10,679 nucleotides of DNA from an uncultured Selenomonadaceae bacterium (GTDB taxonomy: Bacteria > Bacillota > Negativicutes > Selenomonadales > Selenomonadaceae). Location: positions 1 to 10,679 of the forward strand of contig CACZOL010000011.1 of assembly GCA_902782705.1 (NCBI GenBank), written 5' to 3'. The position numbers and the translations under genes were made by a program. The notes beneath the pieces were generated by a model. That model had not been told where the DNA came from, searched no databases, and saw nothing but the letters and a program-made list of their open reading frames with translations. Below are positions 1-6,938 of the stretch, one piece after another (the stretch's first letter is position 1; every line of letters starts with the position of its first letter).

Positions 1-24
1 CATCACTAGATGATTCATTCTGCA

Positions 25-44
25 TTGTTCAGTTTTCAGGGTGC
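25..44 (-). promoter_or_regulatory. boxA-like sequence of an rRNA operon leader (minus strand)
   Basis: Read on the minus strand this stretch contains CCTGAAAACTGAACAA, closely resembling the TTTGAAAACTGAACA-type boxA antitermination element found in rRNA operon leaders and spacers of Bacillota. It lies about 30 bases downstream of a minus-strand promoter, as expected for a leader rather than a 16S-23S spacer. I infer that a 16S rRNA gene lies to the left of the window, transcribed leftward. No mature rRNA sequence is visible inside the window. Confidence 0.6.
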
Positions 45-48
45 GCCC

Positions 49-71
49 GCTGTCCGGCCCCGCCGGTCAGC
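49..71 (-). other. GC-rich hairpin at the start of the rRNA leader
   Basis: An inverted repeat: GCTG (49-52) pairs with CAGC (68-71) and CCGGC (54-58) with GCCGG (62-66), with one T/T mismatch and a 3-base loop. On the minus strand it would form almost at the 5' end of the rRNA leader transcript. Read on the plus strand it is followed by TTGTTTAT, so a weak rightward intrinsic terminator is an alternative. The repeat is seen directly; its role is inferred. Confidence 0.45.
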
Positions 72-77
72 TTGTTT

Positions 78-106
78 ATATTACCTCGCGGATGTCTCTT
101 TGTCAA
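78..106 (-). promoter_or_regulatory. Probable rRNA operon promoter (minus strand)
   Basis: On the minus strand there is a perfect TTGACA -35 box (106-101), a 17-base spacer and TAATAT as -10 box (83-78). An A-rich tract lies just upstream (plus-strand T-run at 111-121), resembling an UP element. Transcription should start near 71-72 on a purine and run leftward into the boxA-like leader. The strong -35, optimal spacing and A-tract are typical of rRNA promoters. The -10 matches consensus at 4 of 6 positions. Only one such promoter is clear, although rRNA operons often have two in tandem. Confidence 0.65.
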
Positions 107-298
107 GGACTTTTTTTATTTTTTGCAACGGCTTTCCCGCGCCGCAAATTTCAATTTGGGCGTAATATAATATGGAAAGTTTTTGACAACATGAAGTATA
201 ATAAACGGGGGAGCTTATTCGACACATTTTCGCCACACAATCCTGCTAATGTACTGGCATGATGATACTAGGATTGAACGACAAAGGAAGTGAGGCAA
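107..298. other. Intergenic region, presumed promoter region of the two-component system
   Basis: No convincing gene is seen here. The stretch is AT-rich, unlike the GC-rich gene that follows. It contains a perfect TTGACA (183-188) and two perfect TATAAT hexamers (166-171 and 197-202) on the plus strand. None of these pair at 16-18 bases: TTGACA and the second TATAAT are only 8 apart. The promoter of the regulator gene is therefore probably here, but I cannot assign its boxes. The ribosome-binding site AAGGAAG at 284-290 serves the regulator start at 299. Confidence 0.4.
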
Positions 299-982
299 AT
301 GATTCCGATGCTGATTGCCGACGACAATGCGGCGATTATCGACATTTTAACGACGTTCGCGACTCCCGCAGGTTTTTCCGTAACGGCGGCGCGCGACGGC
401 GAAGAAGCGCTTCGCCTGTTTCGCGGCGGAAATTTCGAGGTCATCCTACTCGACGTGACGATGCCAAAACTCGACGGATTCACGGTATGCCGGACGATCC
501 GTGCCGAATCGAACGTTCCGATCCTGATGATCACGGCACGCGGCGAAGACTACGACCGCATCATGGGCCTCGATATCGGCGCGGACGACTACATCGTGAA
601 GCCTTTTTCCGGCGCGGAAGTGATGGCGCGCGTCCGGGCGGTGCTGCGGCGATTGGAGCGGGCGGCGGACGCACGGCACACAATCGTCTGCGGCAGTCTT
701 TCTCTTTTCCCCGACGAAGCCCGCGCGCTCATCGGCGACCAAACGGTGGCGCTCACAAAAAAAGAATTCGATCTTCTCTGTCTTTTCGCGGAAAATAAAG
801 GCCGCGTCTTTTCCCGCGACCATTTGCTCGATCGCCTTTGGGGCTGGGACTACGAGGGAGATGCGCGCACAGTGGACACGCACATCAAACGCCTGCGTGC
901 AAAACTCGCCTCACACGCGCATGGCGATTGGGATATCCGCACCGTCCGCGGCGTCGGTTACGCTCTGGAGGTTGCGCCATGA
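299..982 (+). CDS. Two-component response regulator, OmpR/PhoB family
   Basis: A DNA-binding response regulator of 227 residues, the usual size of the OmpR/PhoB family. The receiver domain covers about residues 1-115, with acidic pocket D8/D9, phosphoacceptor D52 in LLDVTMPKLDG, T79 and K101 in the VKPF motif. The C-terminal winged-helix domain (about 125-225) ends in the usual RTVRGVGYAL strand. I chose the ATG at 299 because AAGGAAG lies 8 bases upstream; a GTG at 290 and an ATG at 308 are alternatives. The stop overlaps the start of the kinase gene (ATGA at 979-982), so the two are probably co-translated and form a cognate pair. The regulated genes and signal cannot be told from the sequence. 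The downstream sugar cluster is a possible target only because it is adjacent. Confidence 0.93.
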   Translation: MIPMLIADDNAAIIDILTTFATPAGFSVTAARDGEEALRLFRGGNFEVILLDVTMPKLDGFTVCRTIRAESNVPILMITARGEDYDRIMGLDIGADDYIVKPFSGAEVMARVRAVLRRLERAADARHTIVCGSLSLFPDEARALIGDQTVALTKKEFDLLCLFAENKGRVFSRDHLLDRLWGWDYEGDARTVDTHIKRLRAKLASHAHGDWDIRTVRGVGYALEVAP

Positions 983-2604
983 AACACCGCCTGACGCTGC
1001 GGCTCGTATTGTACTTTTCCGCCGCCCTGCTCGTTTTCGCGCTGGTCATCGGCAGCGTGTTCGGCGTGCTTTTCCGACGCTACACCTCCGATCTGCATAC
1101 CAACGACCTCCGCACGCACGCGGAGGCGATTGCCGCGTCTCTTTCCGGCCAGAAGCCGACGAGCGCTTCCGCCTCCGCAAGCGCCGAAAAGTCTCCTTCC
1201 TCGCACGGCGAACACGAAGGACGCCGCGGCAGAATGTGGCGTCGTGATAAAGAATCTTTCGGGACGCCCACGCAAGCGCAAACCGCGACGTCCAGCCACA
1301 CCTCTGCGATGGGGCCGCACACCTATTGCCGTCGGCGCGTCGCAGACGATGCACCGGCGACGTCTGCGGGCATAGGAACCGAATCCGGTTCATTGCTCCG
1401 ACAACTGAACGCGTTCACGGGCAGCGACGTCTGGCTCGTGGATCGCGCCTCGCAAACAATCACGCTCAGCGGGCCGCAAACGGAAACGGATTACACAGAG
1501 TTGCCGCCCGCCGCCGAAACGCTTTTGGAGACGATATTCGCGGGGAAGAGCGCCGTCGGCGAAGAATTCAGCGCGTTGACGGACGCCCCATCCGTGACGG
1601 CAGGCGCGCCTGTCCGCGACGCCGACGGCAACGTGACCGGCGCAGTCCTTATGCACCGTCGTCTCTCGGATATCCATGCGAGTGAATCGGCCGGGTTTCA
1701 AATCCTTGCGATTTCTCTCGCCCTTGCGTTCGTACTTGCCGCGGCGCTTTCCGTCCTGCTCGCTCGCCGATTCATTCGCCCGCTCGCAGAAATGGAAAAA
1801 ACAGCCGCCGCGCTCTCCGGGGGAGATTACAATGCGCGCAGCGGCGTCCGCCAAGATGACGAAATCGGGTCCCTCGCCCAAAGTCTTGACGTTCTTGCCG
1901 AACGTCTCGAAACTGCCGCAGGGGAACGCGCACAACTCGACGCCATGCGCCGCGACTTCTTCGCAAGCATATCCCACGAACTGCGAACGCCGCTGACAGT
2001 ACTGCGCGGCTCCCTTGACGCGCTTTCCGCAGGGCTTGTCACAGACGAAGAAAAACGGCGCGAATACCTCTCACAGATGGAAACAAACGTCCGTCAGCTT
2101 TCGCGGCTCGTCGACGATCTCTTCGATCTTGCCCGCCTCGAAAATCCTGATTTTTCCGTCGATAAGACAGATATCGACCTCTCGGACGTGCTTCAAGACG
2201 CCGTGCGCTCGGCGCGCCGCCTCGCCGCCCCAAAGTCCGTCGAAATCCATTGTGAAAAACCGCCGTCGATTCCGATGCAGGGCGATTACGGACGACTTCG
2301 GCAGATGTTTCTCGCCGTGCTCGACAACGCCGTGAAATTCTCGCCGGAAAGCGCCGCCGTGGGAGTCAAGATCGAAACGTTGGGCAATCAGTGGCGCATC
2401 TCGATTCAAGACCACGGGCCCGGCATAAACAGCGAAGCGCTTCCCCACATCTTCGACCGTTTCCGCACAAGCCGCGAAGGCGGCACCGGTCTCGGCCTCT
2501 CTATCGCCCAAGCCGTCGCCCGTCGCCACGACGTCGTGCTCGAAGCGAAAAACGCCGAAACGGGCGGCGCAATTTTTTCGTTTCGAGGGCACGCCAAAAC
2601 GTGA
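979..2604 (+). CDS. Membrane sensor histidine kinase with HAMP domain
   Basis: A 541-residue sensor kinase, cognate to the regulator before it. Transmembrane helix 1 is at about residues 9-32, followed by an extracytoplasmic region (33-241), helix 2 (about 242-262) and a HAMP linker (about 263-315). The HisKA domain has the autophosphorylated H333 in SISHELRTPL. The ATPase domain has the N box (N450 in LDNAVKFSP), the G1 box (D478 in DHGPGI) and the G2 box GGTGLGLS from 501. The start is the ATG at 979, with GGAGG at 967-971, overlapping the regulator stop. The sensor region is unusual: residues 56-138 are low-complexity, rich in Ser, Ala and Thr, with a strongly basic patch (RRGRMWRRDK). The following part (about 139-240) looks like a small Cache/PAS-like fold. 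This insert makes the protein longer than most kinases of the class. The signal is unknown. Confidence 0.93.
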   Translation: MKHRLTLRLVLYFSAALLVFALVIGSVFGVLFRRYTSDLHTNDLRTHAEAIAASLSGQKPTSASASASAEKSPSSHGEHEGRRGRMWRRDKESFGTPTQAQTATSSHTSAMGPHTYCRRRVADDAPATSAGIGTESGSLLRQLNAFTGSDVWLVDRASQTITLSGPQTETDYTELPPAAETLLETIFAGKSAVGEEFSALTDAPSVTAGAPVRDADGNVTGAVLMHRRLSDIHASESAGFQILAISLALAFVLAAALSVLLARRFIRPLAEMEKTAAALSGGDYNARSGVRQDDEIGSLAQSLDVLAERLETAAGERAQLDAMRRDFFASISHELRTPLTVLRGSLDALSAGLVTDEEKRREYLSQMETNVRQLSRLVDDLFDLARLENPDFSVDKTDIDLSDVLQDAVRSARRLAAPKSVEIHCEKPPSIPMQGDYGRLRQMFLAVLDNAVKFSPESAAVGVKIETLGNQWRISIQDHGPGINSEALPHIFDRFRTSREGGTGLGLSIAQAVARRHDVVLEAKNAETGGAIFSFRGHAKT

Positions 2605-2629
2605 CATTTCGCGCGCATACGAGTATAAT
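2601..2629 (+). promoter_or_regulatory. Sigma-70-type promoter of the sugar/acyl cluster
   Basis: GTGACA (2601-2606, 5 of 6 matches to TTGACA), a 17-base spacer and a perfect TATAAT (2624-2629). The -35 box overlaps the stop codon of the kinase gene (2602-2604), so the promoter begins inside the end of the upstream gene. Transcription would start near 2636, leaving a leader of about 45 bases with AAGGAG at 2666-2671 before the ATG at 2681. It is the only clear promoter for the downstream gene run in this window. Confidence 0.7.
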
Positions 2630-2643
2630 AGACATATATGCGC
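2613..2643. repeat. Inverted repeat flanking the -10 box, possible operator
   Basis: GCGCATA at 2613-2619 and its reverse complement TATGCGC at 2637-2643 are separated by 17 bases and centred at 2628, on the TATAAT box. A regulator bound here would occlude RNA polymerase. The arms are only 7 bases, so chance is not excluded. OmpR-type regulators usually bind direct rather than inverted repeats, so the adjacent regulator is not the obvious ligand. Confidence 0.3.
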
Positions 2644-2680
2644 CGCGCTGTCCAGCCGGTAGGAAAAGGAGACGTCCCGC

Positions 2681-4729
2681 ATGGAGCAAGACTTGATCTG
2701 TTTCATCATTCTCAGTAATGACGAAGCTGCCTATAATAATTGCATTCACTTTTTGGACCATCTGATTATCCCTATGGGTATGCGCGTCCAATACATGCGC
2801 GGCAACGGCTATGACGGAAGCAACACCTCCTTGGCCTGCCAGGCTGCGATGGAAGGCAGCAACGCAAAATATAAAATATATATGACCGATCGCGTCTCCA
2901 TCACGAATCCCCGTTTTCTCCCCACGGTAATTGACGCTTTTCGCTCGAACGAAACGCTGGGGATCTTAGGCGTTATGGGATACTCCGTGCCGCCTTTCAG
3001 CGATGACTTTTGGACGAGCGCCCCAATCGGCGCGGTTACCTTTTGCAAAGACGGTAAAGAAAAGAACGCCCATTATATTTACGACGAAAAAAACATTACG
3101 CCCGCCAAGGTCCTCATTCCGCCGATCTTGGCGACACAGCATGACGTGCCATGGCGCCAGATGTTCCAAGGCGCAAGATATGCAGCGATGTCCTTGTCCC
3201 TTGAGTATCAGCGCAAAGGGTATAAGGCCGCAGTGCTGCCGCAGGAAGCGATATGGTGCTCAGCGGAGGAAATTTCCTGCGACACGCCGGATGACGAAAT
3301 GTGCTATCGTCTGGAATATGCGCCGGAAATTTCAGGAGAGTTTTTCGTAGAATCACGAGGACGCAACTATCACCCGCAATTCGACCCCCAATTTGACGGC
3401 ATGCGAAAGCTGCTTGTCTCCCTCCTGCGGCGCGGACAGCGTAACGGCGCGCTCCAAGCCATGTGGAAGATGAACTATCACTTTATTCAATATAACCAAT
3501 TTTTCCGGGATGAAACGATCGAAAGCGCTTATAAAATACTCCGCGACCAAATGGACGCTCTCTATCCGGATGACATCGCGCCGTATGAGCCAGACGAAAA
3601 TTGCGTCCTATATTACGACGGCGTAGGGTTCGACGTCCGTGGGCTTGCCGCCATCTACCTCAAAGCGCTCGCAGACCTCGGATACAAAATCGTATATTTG
3701 TCCGACGCAGCCACAAAAGGGAAAACGCCCACACTGATGCACATTTTGGAAAACGCGCCCACAAAAGCGGAGATTGTTTACCTCAACGGCGGCGACGCCT
3801 CCGCATATTCTTCCGCCATCTGTCAGACGGCGCAAAAATACCGTCCAGCCCACGGCTTCCTTTACGTCGACGAGGTAAACCCCTTTGGACGACTCGCATT
3901 CATGCGAATGGAAGGGCTTATGACCCGTTATTATATCGTACTTGGCGATCACTGCTACTGGTCCTGTCCCGACAGTTTTGATATCGGACTGGAATTCCGG
4001 AACTGGGGCGCATCCATATCGCACTTTTGCCGCCGCGTCCCCAAGGAAAAACTGATAATTCAGCCCTATTATCCATTCTTCGACCACAACGTGGCTTTCC
4101 AAGGATACCCTTTCGAGCGTACAGCCGGCGATTTCGTTGTCTTTTCCGGCGGCGCGCTTTATAAGACGCTCGACGAAGAAATGACGTATTACAAAGTCAT
4201 TTCTTGGATGCTCCGCTCGTTCCCGCACGTTAAGTTTTGGTACGCCGGCAGCGGAAACGACAGCGGACTCCGCGCGTTGGCCGAGGAATTCCCCGGACGT
4301 GTTTTCCATACCTCCGAGCGAAAGGATTTATTCCAAATTCTAAAGAATATTGATATGTATTTGAATACCTATCCCTCCCTCGGCGGCCTCATGACGCAGT
4401 ACAGCGCACTCGCCGGAAAGCCGCCCCTAACCCTCGTCAAAAATCCCAAAGACGGATTGGGCGGTTTTTTGCTGCGACACGATGCAGAAATGGCCCTCGC
4501 CTTCGGATCGGTAGACGAGTGGAAAAACGCCATTCAAAAATACATCACCGACGAATATTACCGAACAGAGTTAATACGCAAAATGCAAACCGCGGTGATA
4601 ACGCCAGACCACTTTAAACTGAATTTAAAGCGAATCTTCGAAGAAGGAACATCCGATTTTGAAACTGCAACGGCGCCTGTAGATGTAACTGAAATGCGGC
4701 GCTGGTATTTCAATCTCTTTTCCTCTTAA
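2681..4729 (+). CDS. Two-domain glycosyltransferase, probable surface glycan or protein glycosylation
   Basis: A soluble 682-residue protein with no signal peptide or membrane helix. Residues 1 to about 240 resemble the StrF-type GT-A-like family. LICFIILSNDE opens the fold, and KYKIYMTDRVSI (D70 near the usual metal-binding position) is followed by a typical LGILGVMGYS stretch. Residues from about 300 onward look like a GT-B glycosyltransferase. A FVVFSGGALYKTLDEE strand begins near 485, and the motif NTYPSLGGLMTQYSALAGKP (about 561-580) resembles the nucleotide-sugar site of GT4/GT41 enzymes. The ATG start follows AAGGAG by 9 bases. It is the first gene after the promoter and 61 bases ahead of the dTDP-sugar genes, so it may transfer the sugar made by its neighbours. 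Acceptor and donor are not deducible. The domain assignments rest on motif recognition and are less certain than glycosyltransferase as a class. Confidence 0.75.
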   Translation: MEQDLICFIILSNDEAAYNNCIHFLDHLIIPMGMRVQYMRGNGYDGSNTSLACQAAMEGSNAKYKIYMTDRVSITNPRFLPTVIDAFRSNETLGILGVMGYSVPPFSDDFWTSAPIGAVTFCKDGKEKNAHYIYDEKNITPAKVLIPPILATQHDVPWRQMFQGARYAAMSLSLEYQRKGYKAAVLPQEAIWCSAEEISCDTPDDEMCYRLEYAPEISGEFFVESRGRNYHPQFDPQFDGMRKLLVSLLRRGQRNGALQAMWKMNYHFIQYNQFFRDETIESAYKILRDQMDALYPDDIAPYEPDENCVLYYDGVGFDVRGLAAIYLKALADLGYKIVYLSDAATKGKTPTLMHILENAPTKAEIVYLNGGDASAYSSAICQTAQKYRPAHGFLYVDEVNPFGRLAFMRMEGLMTRYYIVLGDHCYWSCPDSFDIGLEFRNWGASISHFCRRVPKEKLIIQPYYPFFDHNVAFQGYPFERTAGDFVVFSGGALYKTLDEEMTYYKVISWMLRSFPHVKFWYAGSGNDSGLRALAEEFPGRVFHTSERKDLFQILKNIDMYLNTYPSLGGLMTQYSALAGKPPLTLVKNPKDGLGGFLLRHDAEMALAFGSVDEWKNAIQKYITDEYYRTELIRKMQTAVITPDHFKLNLKRIFEEGTSDFETATAPVDVTEMRRWYFNLFSS

Positions 4730-4790
4730 AAAGCTACATCGAGCCGCAGTGGCCTACGATACAGATTGAACAACGAAAGGCGGAAACATC

Positions 4791-5201
4791 TTGCAAACCA
4801 TCAAATACGTTTTCCAGCCCCACGGCGACGAACGCGGCCAACTGATTGCGCTCGAAGAATTCAAAGATATCCCGTTTCACATTAAGCGCGTATATTATAT
4901 GTATGATACGGCGGATGGCTTTATTCGCGGAAAACACGCCCATCGGCATCTGGAACAAATTCTCGTCTGTATTCACGGGAGTTGTAAAATCAAACTGGAC
5001 AACGGCTCCGAACAGAAAATCGTACCCTTAGAAAAACCTTATGAAGGCCTTTATGTCGGGAGTTTAGTCTGGCGGGAAATGGAATTTTCTCCCGGCGCCG
5101 TCCTCCTCGTATTTGCCTCCGAGCTATACGACGAAGCGGATTACATTCGGGATTATGACGAATTCCTGCAAATTGTATCGGAGCGGAAAAATGAAGATTG
5201 A
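4791..5201 (+). CDS. dTDP-4-dehydro-6-deoxyglucose 3,4-ketoisomerase (FdtA/QdtA/WxcM family)
   Basis: A 136-residue single cupin, the usual size of FdtA/QdtA sugar 3,4-ketoisomerases. These move the keto group of dTDP-4-keto-6-deoxyglucose from C4 to C3 in the cytoplasm. The early DERGQL loop (D13, R15, G16) and the motif GKHAHRHLEQ, with H49 and H51 at the positions of the catalytic histidines of FdtA, are clear. The start is a TTG at 4791, with AAAGGCGG at 4776-4783 placed 7 bases upstream; there is no in-frame ATG near it. The gene end overlaps the aminotransferase start by 11 bases, indicating coupling. Whether the product is the galacto (FdtA, towards Fuc3N) or gluco (QdtA, towards Qui3N) epimer cannot be decided by eye, so no symbol is given. 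Confidence 0.88.
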   Translation: MQTIKYVFQPHGDERGQLIALEEFKDIPFHIKRVYYMYDTADGFIRGKHAHRHLEQILVCIHGSCKIKLDNGSEQKIVPLEKPYEGLYVGSLVWREMEFSPGAVLLVFASELYDEADYIRDYDEFLQIVSERKNED

Positions 5202-6297
5202 CTTGGCCATATTGGAGCGACAATTCGCTCTTTATCAAACTGAATACGAAGAAGCGGCGCTTCGGGCGCTGCGCTCGGGCTGGTATATCCTTGGCCCTGA
5301 GCTTTCTGCTTTTGAAGAGGAATTTGCCCGTTTCGTCGGAAGAAAATACTGCGTGGGGCTGAACTCCGGTCTTGACGCGCTGACGCTTTCCGTGCGAGCC
5401 CTCGACATCGGCGCGGGCGACGAAGTCATCGTTCCCGCAAACACCTATATCGCCACCGTGCTTGCAATCACGGAAAACGGCGCGACGCCGATATTCGTCG
5501 AGCCGGACGAATATTACAACCTTGACGCAGAAAAAATCGAAGCCGCGATTACGCCCCGCACCAAGGCCATCATGGTCGTGCATCTTTACGGACAATCGGC
5601 AAACATGACGCAAATTGCCGCCGTTGCGAAAAAACACGGCCTCCCAGTCATCGAAGATTGCGCCCAGTCTCACGGCGCAGCCTTTGAAGGGAAAATGACC
5701 GGCGCATGGGGTATCGCCGGATGCTTCAGCTTTTACCCGACCAAAAACCTCGGCGCTTTCGGCGACGCAGGGGCGGTCGCGACCGACGACGAAGCGTTTG
5801 CGAAAAAGCTCCGGATGCTCCGAAACTACGGCAGCGAAGTGAAGTACCACAATGAACTTTGCGGCGTAAACTCCCGCCTTGACGAGCTGCAGGCGGCGCT
5901 GCTCCGCGTGAAACTCTCCCATCTCAATGCGCTGACCGAAGAACGGCGGCGCATCGCCGAAGCCTATCTTTCGGGCATAAAAAACTCCCGTTTCCTTTTG
6001 CCAAGAACGCGGGAAAATGCGACGCATGTGTATCATCAATTTGTCATCCGCACCAAAAATCGCGACGCTTTCCAAGCCTATTTGAAAGAACACGGAATCG
6101 AAACGGTCATTCACTACCCGATTCCGCCACACTTGGCCAAATGCTATGAGCCACTTGGCCATAAGCGAGGAGATTTCCCAATCACCGAGCAATACGCGGA
6201 CGAAGTGCTGAGCCTCCCCATGTTCAACGGGATGAGGGCAGAAGAGATAACGTATGTGATTGAGACGATAAACGGATATGAGGGCCGATGCGTATGA
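5191..6297 (+). CDS. DegT/DnrJ/EryC1-family PLP sugar 3-aminotransferase (FdtB/QdtB-like)
   Basis: A 368-residue fold-type I aminotransferase that would aminate the 3-keto sugar made by the preceding enzyme, giving dTDP-3-amino-3,6-dideoxyhexose, normally with glutamate as amino donor. The PLP-binding lysine is K185 in FSFYPTKNLGAFGDAG. Other family marks are the N-terminal GWYILGPELSAFEEEFA and NSGLDAL segments, the VIEDCAQSHGA motif contacting PLP, and the C-terminal VIHYPIPPH stretch. The ATG at 5191 follows GGAG at 5180-5183 and gives the normal length. An upstream in-frame TTG at 5113 would only extend into the ketoisomerase gene. Side-by-side ketoisomerase and DegT genes are the hallmark of Fuc3N/Qui3N synthesis. 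The precise sugar is inferred. Confidence 0.92.
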   Translation: MKIDLAILERQFALYQTEYEEAALRALRSGWYILGPELSAFEEEFARFVGRKYCVGLNSGLDALTLSVRALDIGAGDEVIVPANTYIATVLAITENGATPIFVEPDEYYNLDAEKIEAAITPRTKAIMVVHLYGQSANMTQIAAVAKKHGLPVIEDCAQSHGAAFEGKMTGAWGIAGCFSFYPTKNLGAFGDAGAVATDDEAFAKKLRMLRNYGSEVKYHNELCGVNSRLDELQAALLRVKLSHLNALTEERRRIAEAYLSGIKNSRFLLPRTRENATHVYHQFVIRTKNRDAFQAYLKEHGIETVIHYPIPPHLAKCYEPLGHKRGDFPITEQYADEVLSLPMFNGMRAEEITYVIETINGYEGRCV

Positions 6298-6908
6298 GAG
6301 ACAAACGAAAAGAACCGTTACGGTTGGAAGGAAAAACCGTCGTTTTGGAAGAAATCGCACCGAAATATTTCCCGTATGTAGTCGAATGGCGTAATAATCC
6401 TGAGTTGAACAAATACCTCAATCAGCCCTTTGTACTAACGGAAGAAAAAGAGAGGGACTGGTATGAAAATGTCTATCTGAACGATGATACGCAAGGGCTG
6501 ATGATCCTCATTGACCGCGAGACGGGAACGCCTTTCGGCACATCAGGGTGGACACACATGGATTTGGCAAAAAAGCAATGCGTTCAAGGTCGCTTATTAG
6601 TCGGAAATCATGATTTCCGCGAATCGATCCCATTCTTGGAATCCGGATTCGTTTTGAGTGATTATTTATATACTATGGTGGACGTCGTCTACGGGCATGT
6701 CGTCAACGGGAACCGCAAAGTATTCAGCCTAAATCGCCGCGCAGGGTTTATGGAACACAAAACAAACATCCAATACTTAGAGGAATGTCATGTGAATGGG
6801 ATGGAACTCACTGAAATTTTTCGCACCAAGGATATGTATGAAGATGCGCGGGAAAAAATGAGCCGATTCTTCCCAGAAATTTTCGCAAAGGAAGTACCTA
6901 CAATGTAG
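6294..6908 (+). CDS. GNAT-family N-acyltransferase
   Basis: A 204-residue protein of the RimJ/RimL-like (Acetyltransf_3) branch of GNAT, with the typical N-terminal LRLEGKTVVLEEI and WRNNPELNKYL segments and a C-terminal SLNRRAGFMEHK strand. Position after the aminotransferase suggests it acylates the new sugar amine, as PseH- or WecD-type GNATs do for other amino sugars. The usual acetyl-CoA loop (R/Q-x-x-G-x-G/A) is poorly conserved: the corresponding stretch reads HDFRESIPFLESG (from about residue 106). It may therefore bind its acyl donor atypically, or be impaired. I place the start at the ATG at 6294, which overlaps the aminotransferase stop as ATGA and lies 9 bases after GAGGG (6280-6284). 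The ATG at 6288 is an alternative adding two residues. Confidence 0.8.
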   Translation: MRDKRKEPLRLEGKTVVLEEIAPKYFPYVVEWRNNPELNKYLNQPFVLTEEKERDWYENVYLNDDTQGLMILIDRETGTPFGTSGWTHMDLAKKQCVQGRLLVGNHDFRESIPFLESGFVLSDYLYTMVDVVYGHVVNGNRKVFSLNRRAGFMEHKTNIQYLEECHVNGMELTEIFRTKDMYEDAREKMSRFFPEIFAKEVPTM

Positions 6909-6938
6909 GAGTTATCATGTTTACATGGAGGAACGTAT

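Noticed and set aside
183..202. TTGACA followed by TATAAT as a promoter for the regulator.
   Set aside because: The boxes are only 8 bases apart, too close for sigma-70 RNA polymerase. They are kept as an observation, not as a promoter call.
41..262. A 73-codon plus-strand open frame before the regulator.
   Set aside because: It overlaps the rRNA leader and promoter signals, has no ribosome-binding site or recognisable motif, and runs through the AT-rich intergenic stretch.
259..798. A 179-codon plus-strand open frame overlapping the regulator gene.
   Set aside because: Its Arg-rich translation is the typical out-of-frame shadow of a GC-rich gene, and the regulator frame is certain.
3608..4309. 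A 233-codon minus-strand open frame opposite the glycosyltransferase.
   Set aside because: It is antisense to a well-supported gene with no motif of its own. Other long minus-strand frames (2071-2709, 1390-1977) are rejected for the same reason.
4730..4790. Possible internal promoter or terminator between the glycosyltransferase and ketoisomerase genes.
   Set aside because: I saw no hairpin with a T-run and no paired -35/-10 boxes. Only the ribosome-binding site for the TTG start is clear.
4990..6360. A 456-codon open frame on the minus strand opposite the aminotransferase gene.
   Set aside because: It is fully antisense to a clear DegT-family gene, shows no recognisable domain, and is explained by codon bias leaving the opposite frame open.
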